Origin: Halorhabdus rudnickae
GTDB taxonomy: Archaea; Halobacteriota; Halobacteria; Halobacteriales; Haloarculaceae
Direction: 5' to 3'
DNA: 64,000 nucleotides
Assembly: GCF_900880625.1 (NCBI RefSeq)
Contig: NZ_CAAHFB010000001.1
Location: 1,364,001 to 1,428,000, forward strand
This document shows, piece by piece, positions 61,670-64,000 of the stretch (position 1 is the first letter of the stretch; each line of letters begins with the position of its first letter). Below the pieces are notes generated by a model. The model was not told the DNA's origin. It worked only from the letters and a program-made list of their open reading frames with translations, and searched no databases. The position numbers and the translations under genes are program-made.

Positions 61670-62680
61670 ATGGACGGGCCGCTGTGGACCGAGCGACACG
61701 CGCCGACGATCGAGGAGTTGCCCCAACCCGAAGTTCGCGAGCAGTTGCGCGGGGCACTCGATGACCCGATGAACCTGCTGGTCCACGGGCCGGCAGGGAG
61801 CGGCAAGACTGCCGCCATCCGGGCATTTGCCCGGGAGGCCCACGAGGATCACGATGCTGACCTCATCGAGATCAACGTCGCCGACTTCTTCGATTTGACG
61901 AAAAAAGAGCTCTCGGAGGACCCCCGTTTCGAGCGGTTCATCACGGCCAAGCGTCGGCGGGAGTCCTCGAAGGCCGACCTGATCAATCACGTCCTCAAGG
62001 AGTCGGCGAGTTACTCACCGGTCTCGGGGTCGTACAAGACGATCCTGCTGGACAACGCCGAGCGGATGCGCGAGGACTTCCAGCAGGCGCTCCGGCGAGT
62101 CATGGAACAGTACTACGAGGCGACACAGTTCGTCATCGCGACGCGGCAGTCCTCGACGCTGATCCCGCCGATCCGATCGCGATGTTTCCCCCTGACAGTC
62201 AGAGCGCCGACCCACGACGAGATCGTGACCGTGCTGGGGCGTATCGCCGAAGCGGAGACAGCCGAGTACGACGAGGAGGGCTTAGAATACGTCGCGGGCT
62301 ACGCCGACGGCGACCTCCGGAAGGCGATTCTCGGCGCGCAGACGACACACGAGGCGGCCGGCGAGATCACGATGGACGCCGCCTACGAGGCACTGGGGGA
62401 GGTCCAGACCGACGACCGCGTCGAACGCATGCTAGCCGCTGCCGACGAGGGGGAGTTCCGGGATGCCCGCTCGGAACTCGACGACTTGCTGGTCGAGGAA
62501 GGCCACAGCGGTCCTGAAGTGTTGGCGGCGATCCTCCGGGTGGGTCGCGCCCGTTACACCGGGGAAACACTGGTACGCCTCCACCGACTGGCCGGCGAGA
62601 TCGACCTGGATCTCGCAGCGGGGACCGACGACCGGATCCACCTCTCACATTTGCTGGCCGAACTCGGGGCGAGCGAGTGA
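61670..62680 (+). CDS. Replication factor C small-subunit family protein
   Basis: A 336-residue clamp-loader ATPase: WTERHAPTIEELPQPE, Walker A GPAGSGKTAA, Walker B ILLDNAERM (Asp-Asn in place of DEA), and the SRC motif in PPIRSRCFP. Clamp loaders place PCNA on DNA. Haloarchaea have paralogous small subunits; the altered Walker B suggests this is the less active paralogue (RfcC type). An in-frame GTG at 61655 is a weaker start. Confidence 0.85.
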   Translation: MDGPLWTERHAPTIEELPQPEVREQLRGALDDPMNLLVHGPAGSGKTAAIRAFAREAHEDHDADLIEINVADFFDLTKKELSEDPRFERFITAKRRRESSKADLINHVLKESASYSPVSGSYKTILLDNAERMREDFQQALRRVMEQYYEATQFVIATRQSSTLIPPIRSRCFPLTVRAPTHDEIVTVLGRIAEAETAEYDEEGLEYVAGYADGDLRKAILGAQTTHEAAGEITMDAAYEALGEVQTDDRVERMLAAADEGEFRDARSELDDLLVEEGHSGPEVLAAILRVGRARYTGETLVRLHRLAGEIDLDLAAGTDDRIHLSHLLAELGASE

Positions 62681-62806
62681 CGGGGTGGACGGCCGAAGGT
62701 GGGCGACTGAAAGCGGAGACGGAAGCGAAGACAGAATCCACCGGGCGGAAACCGTTCGCTTCGAAATCCTTATACACGTTTGCGGGGGACGTATGAGTAA
62801 CGAACT

Positions 62807-63118
62807 ATGGACATCGAGATCATCGAGGAAGAGGACAATCCGATGTTGCATCGGACGGACGTCCGCTTCGAGGTAACCCACGAGGAGGCGACGCCGTCGC
62901 GGCTCTCCGTGCGTGACTCCCTGGCGGCGATGCTCAACAAGGACGCCGAAGAAGTGGTCGTCCACGAGCTGGACACGAAGTACGGCATGCGCAAGACCGT
63001 CGGGTACGCGAAGGTGTACGACGACCCGGAGTTCGCCCGTGAGGTCGAACAGGAGCACATGCTCGAACGCAACAAGATCCTCGGCGAGGAGAGCGATGCC
63101 GAGGCAGAGGAGGCCTGA
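62807..63118 (+). CDS. rps24e: Ribosomal protein S24e
   Basis: A 103-residue small-subunit ribosomal protein beginning [16 protein letters not shown], with [17 protein letters not shown] and [16 protein letters not shown], the conserved S24e core. The C-terminus is acidic. A TATA-like TTATACAC lies about 35 bases upstream. It is followed after 2 bases by rps27ae. Confidence 0.95.
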   Translation: MDIEIIEEEDNPMLHRTDVRFEVTHEEATPSRLSVRDSLAAMLNKDAEEVVVHELDTKYGMRKTVGYAKVYDDPEFAREVEQEHMLERNKILGEESDAEAEEA

Positions 63119-63120
63119 CG

Positions 63121-63255
63121 ATGGCCCGGCACGAACTCTACGACGACGACGGCACCACCGAGCGTGAACAGTGCCCCCGCTGTGGCGACGCGTTCCTCGC
63201 CGAGCACGGCGACCGACAGCACTGTGGCCGGTGTGGCTACACCGAGTGGAACTAG
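63121..63255 (+). CDS. rps27ae: Ribosomal protein S27ae
   Basis: A 44-residue zinc-finger protein ([11 protein letters not shown]) with CPRCG and CGRCG knuckles and the ending GYTEWN. It is the usual neighbour of rps24e in haloarchaea. In many relatives the Kae1-Bud32 gene follows; here the next DNA is AT-rich and unrelated, so the gene order is broken. Confidence 0.94.
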   Translation: MARHELYDDDGTTEREQCPRCGDAFLAEHGDRQHCGRCGYTEWN

Positions 63256-63495
63256 GCGGTTGCGAAGCCGAACTGTTGTTCTTTTGATCCACCCACAGTG
63301 ATATCCTTGTCCCATTTGTGAGGGACACTACCCATCGTTCGTGACGTATCCCCAGGGATACGTGGCGTATTGGTTGTAGAAGTTGTTACCTGACGCCGCC
63401 GAACATAACCCAATTGGTACCAGTCCCCACGGCGTGAGAATGGAATTATAGTTTTTTGATTCTCAGATGGAATATTTGTCTGGAATAGTATATAA
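63256..63495. other. AT-richer gap behind rps27ae
   Basis: 240 bases with no intact gene. On the minus strand, fragments in different frames look protein-like ([13 protein letters not shown] before a TAG at 63253-63255, and NQYATYPWGYVTNDG), suggesting a decayed gene. TATA-like TATATAAG at 63488-63496 lies just before the short-chain dehydrogenase. Confidence 0.45.
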
Positions 63496-64000
63496 GAACT
63501 ACAGAATGGCGTCGCGATCGTCACAGGTGCGAGTACTGGAATCGGTGCGGCAACAGCCAAACGGTTCGGTGAGGAGGGAGCCAACATCGTGGCGGCCGAC
63601 GTCAACGTGGAAGATGGCGAGCAGACAGTCGCCGAGATCAACGACGCGGGCGGAGAAGCGACGTTCGTCGAGGTCGACGTCAGCGACCCAGCGGACGTAA
63701 CAGCACTGGTCGAGACAGCTGTCGAGACGTATGGCGGACTCGACTTCGCCGTCAACAACGCCGGCATCGAAGGAGAAAACGCAGCGACCAGTGATCAGCC
63801 ACTCGACAACTGGGAGCAAGTCATCGATGTCAACCTCAAAGGAGTGTTCCTCGGGATGCAGGCCGAAATCGATGCTATGCTGGAAGATGGCGGTGGCTCG
63901 ATCGTCAACATGTCGTCGATCGCCGGCCAAGTCGGGTTTCCGAACTCGAGTCCCTACGTCGCGAGCAAACATGGCGTCATCGGATTGACAAAGACAGCCG
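63496..64000 (+). CDS. Short-chain dehydrogenase/reductase, start not visible, runs off the window
   Basis: A Rossmann-fold SDR: GVAIVTGASTGIGAATAKRF (nucleotide loop TGxxxGxG), VNNAGIEG, NMSSIAG and the active-site SPYVASKHG (Y-x3-K). The frame opens after a TAA at 63493-63495 and has no ATG, GTG or TTG before the conserved strand. The homologous N-terminus needs only two or three more residues, so the start was lost by mutation, deletion at the adjoining break, or uses an unusual codon. An ATG at 63506 is in another frame. Substrate unknown. Confidence 0.75.

Overview
The window is chromosomal DNA of a halophilic archaeon (class Halobacteria). Evidence: GC-rich coding with very acidic proteins, TATA-binding protein, thermosome, archaeal LonB, ribosomal S24e/S27ae, replication factor C, a mevalonate-pathway decarboxylase, an actin-like protein of the salactin type, an archaellum accessory protein, and a Nuo respiratory complex without NuoE/F/G genes. 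The genus cannot be fixed from the sequence alone.

Layout. 1-10.3 kb: a cut phospholipase D-like gene, RecJ-like nuclease, JAMM protease, FAD synthase RibL, an aminotransferase carrying an in-frame palindromic insertion, an Agl23-like membrane protein, purK-purE and a lipoprotein. 10.4-25.7 kb: the nuo operon in two blocks (A-B-CD-H-I and J-J-K-L-M-N), separated by about 4.9 kb that holds a decayed second nuoI tail with palindromic repeats, a VapBC toxin-antitoxin pair, small membrane and lipoprotein genes and an ABC exporter. 25.9-41.2 kb: mevalonate and NADH dehydrogenase-like genes, a CheW-ParA pair next to an archaellum accessory gene and a salactin-like actin, a large PH-like/coiled-coil protein, an alkyltransferase homologue lacking its cysteine, CPBP protease, LonB, NadM, a SAM hydrolase, a RecA-fold protein and a DUF422-like membrane protein.

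41.4-48.6 kb: an integrated mobile element of about 7.1 kb, bounded by perfect 105-bp direct repeats of the 3' end of the thermosome gene. It is AT-richer than the chromosome, and all its recognisable genes lie on the minus strand: a tyrosine integrase, a membrane-anchored Mrr-type nuclease, and a set of small genes that mostly match nothing I know. One of these is interrupted in frame at a run of nine A residues. The element also carries three 28-nt repeats and a divergent pair of homologous hairpin units. This is the most likely place for an undescribed system.

48.5-64 kb: thermosome subunit (its last 105 bp now lie inside the right att repeat), an RnfC/PduS-like flavoprotein, a tRNA methyltransferase, tbp with a duplicated promoter element, tRNA-Thr(GGU) with a nearby copy of its 3' end, nadE, a MacB-like exporter operon with a CARDB-type surface protein, tRNA-Gly(CCC), a BtuF-like protein, a universal stress protein, an RFC small subunit, rps24e-rps27ae, and a short-chain dehydrogenase with no visible start that runs off the window.
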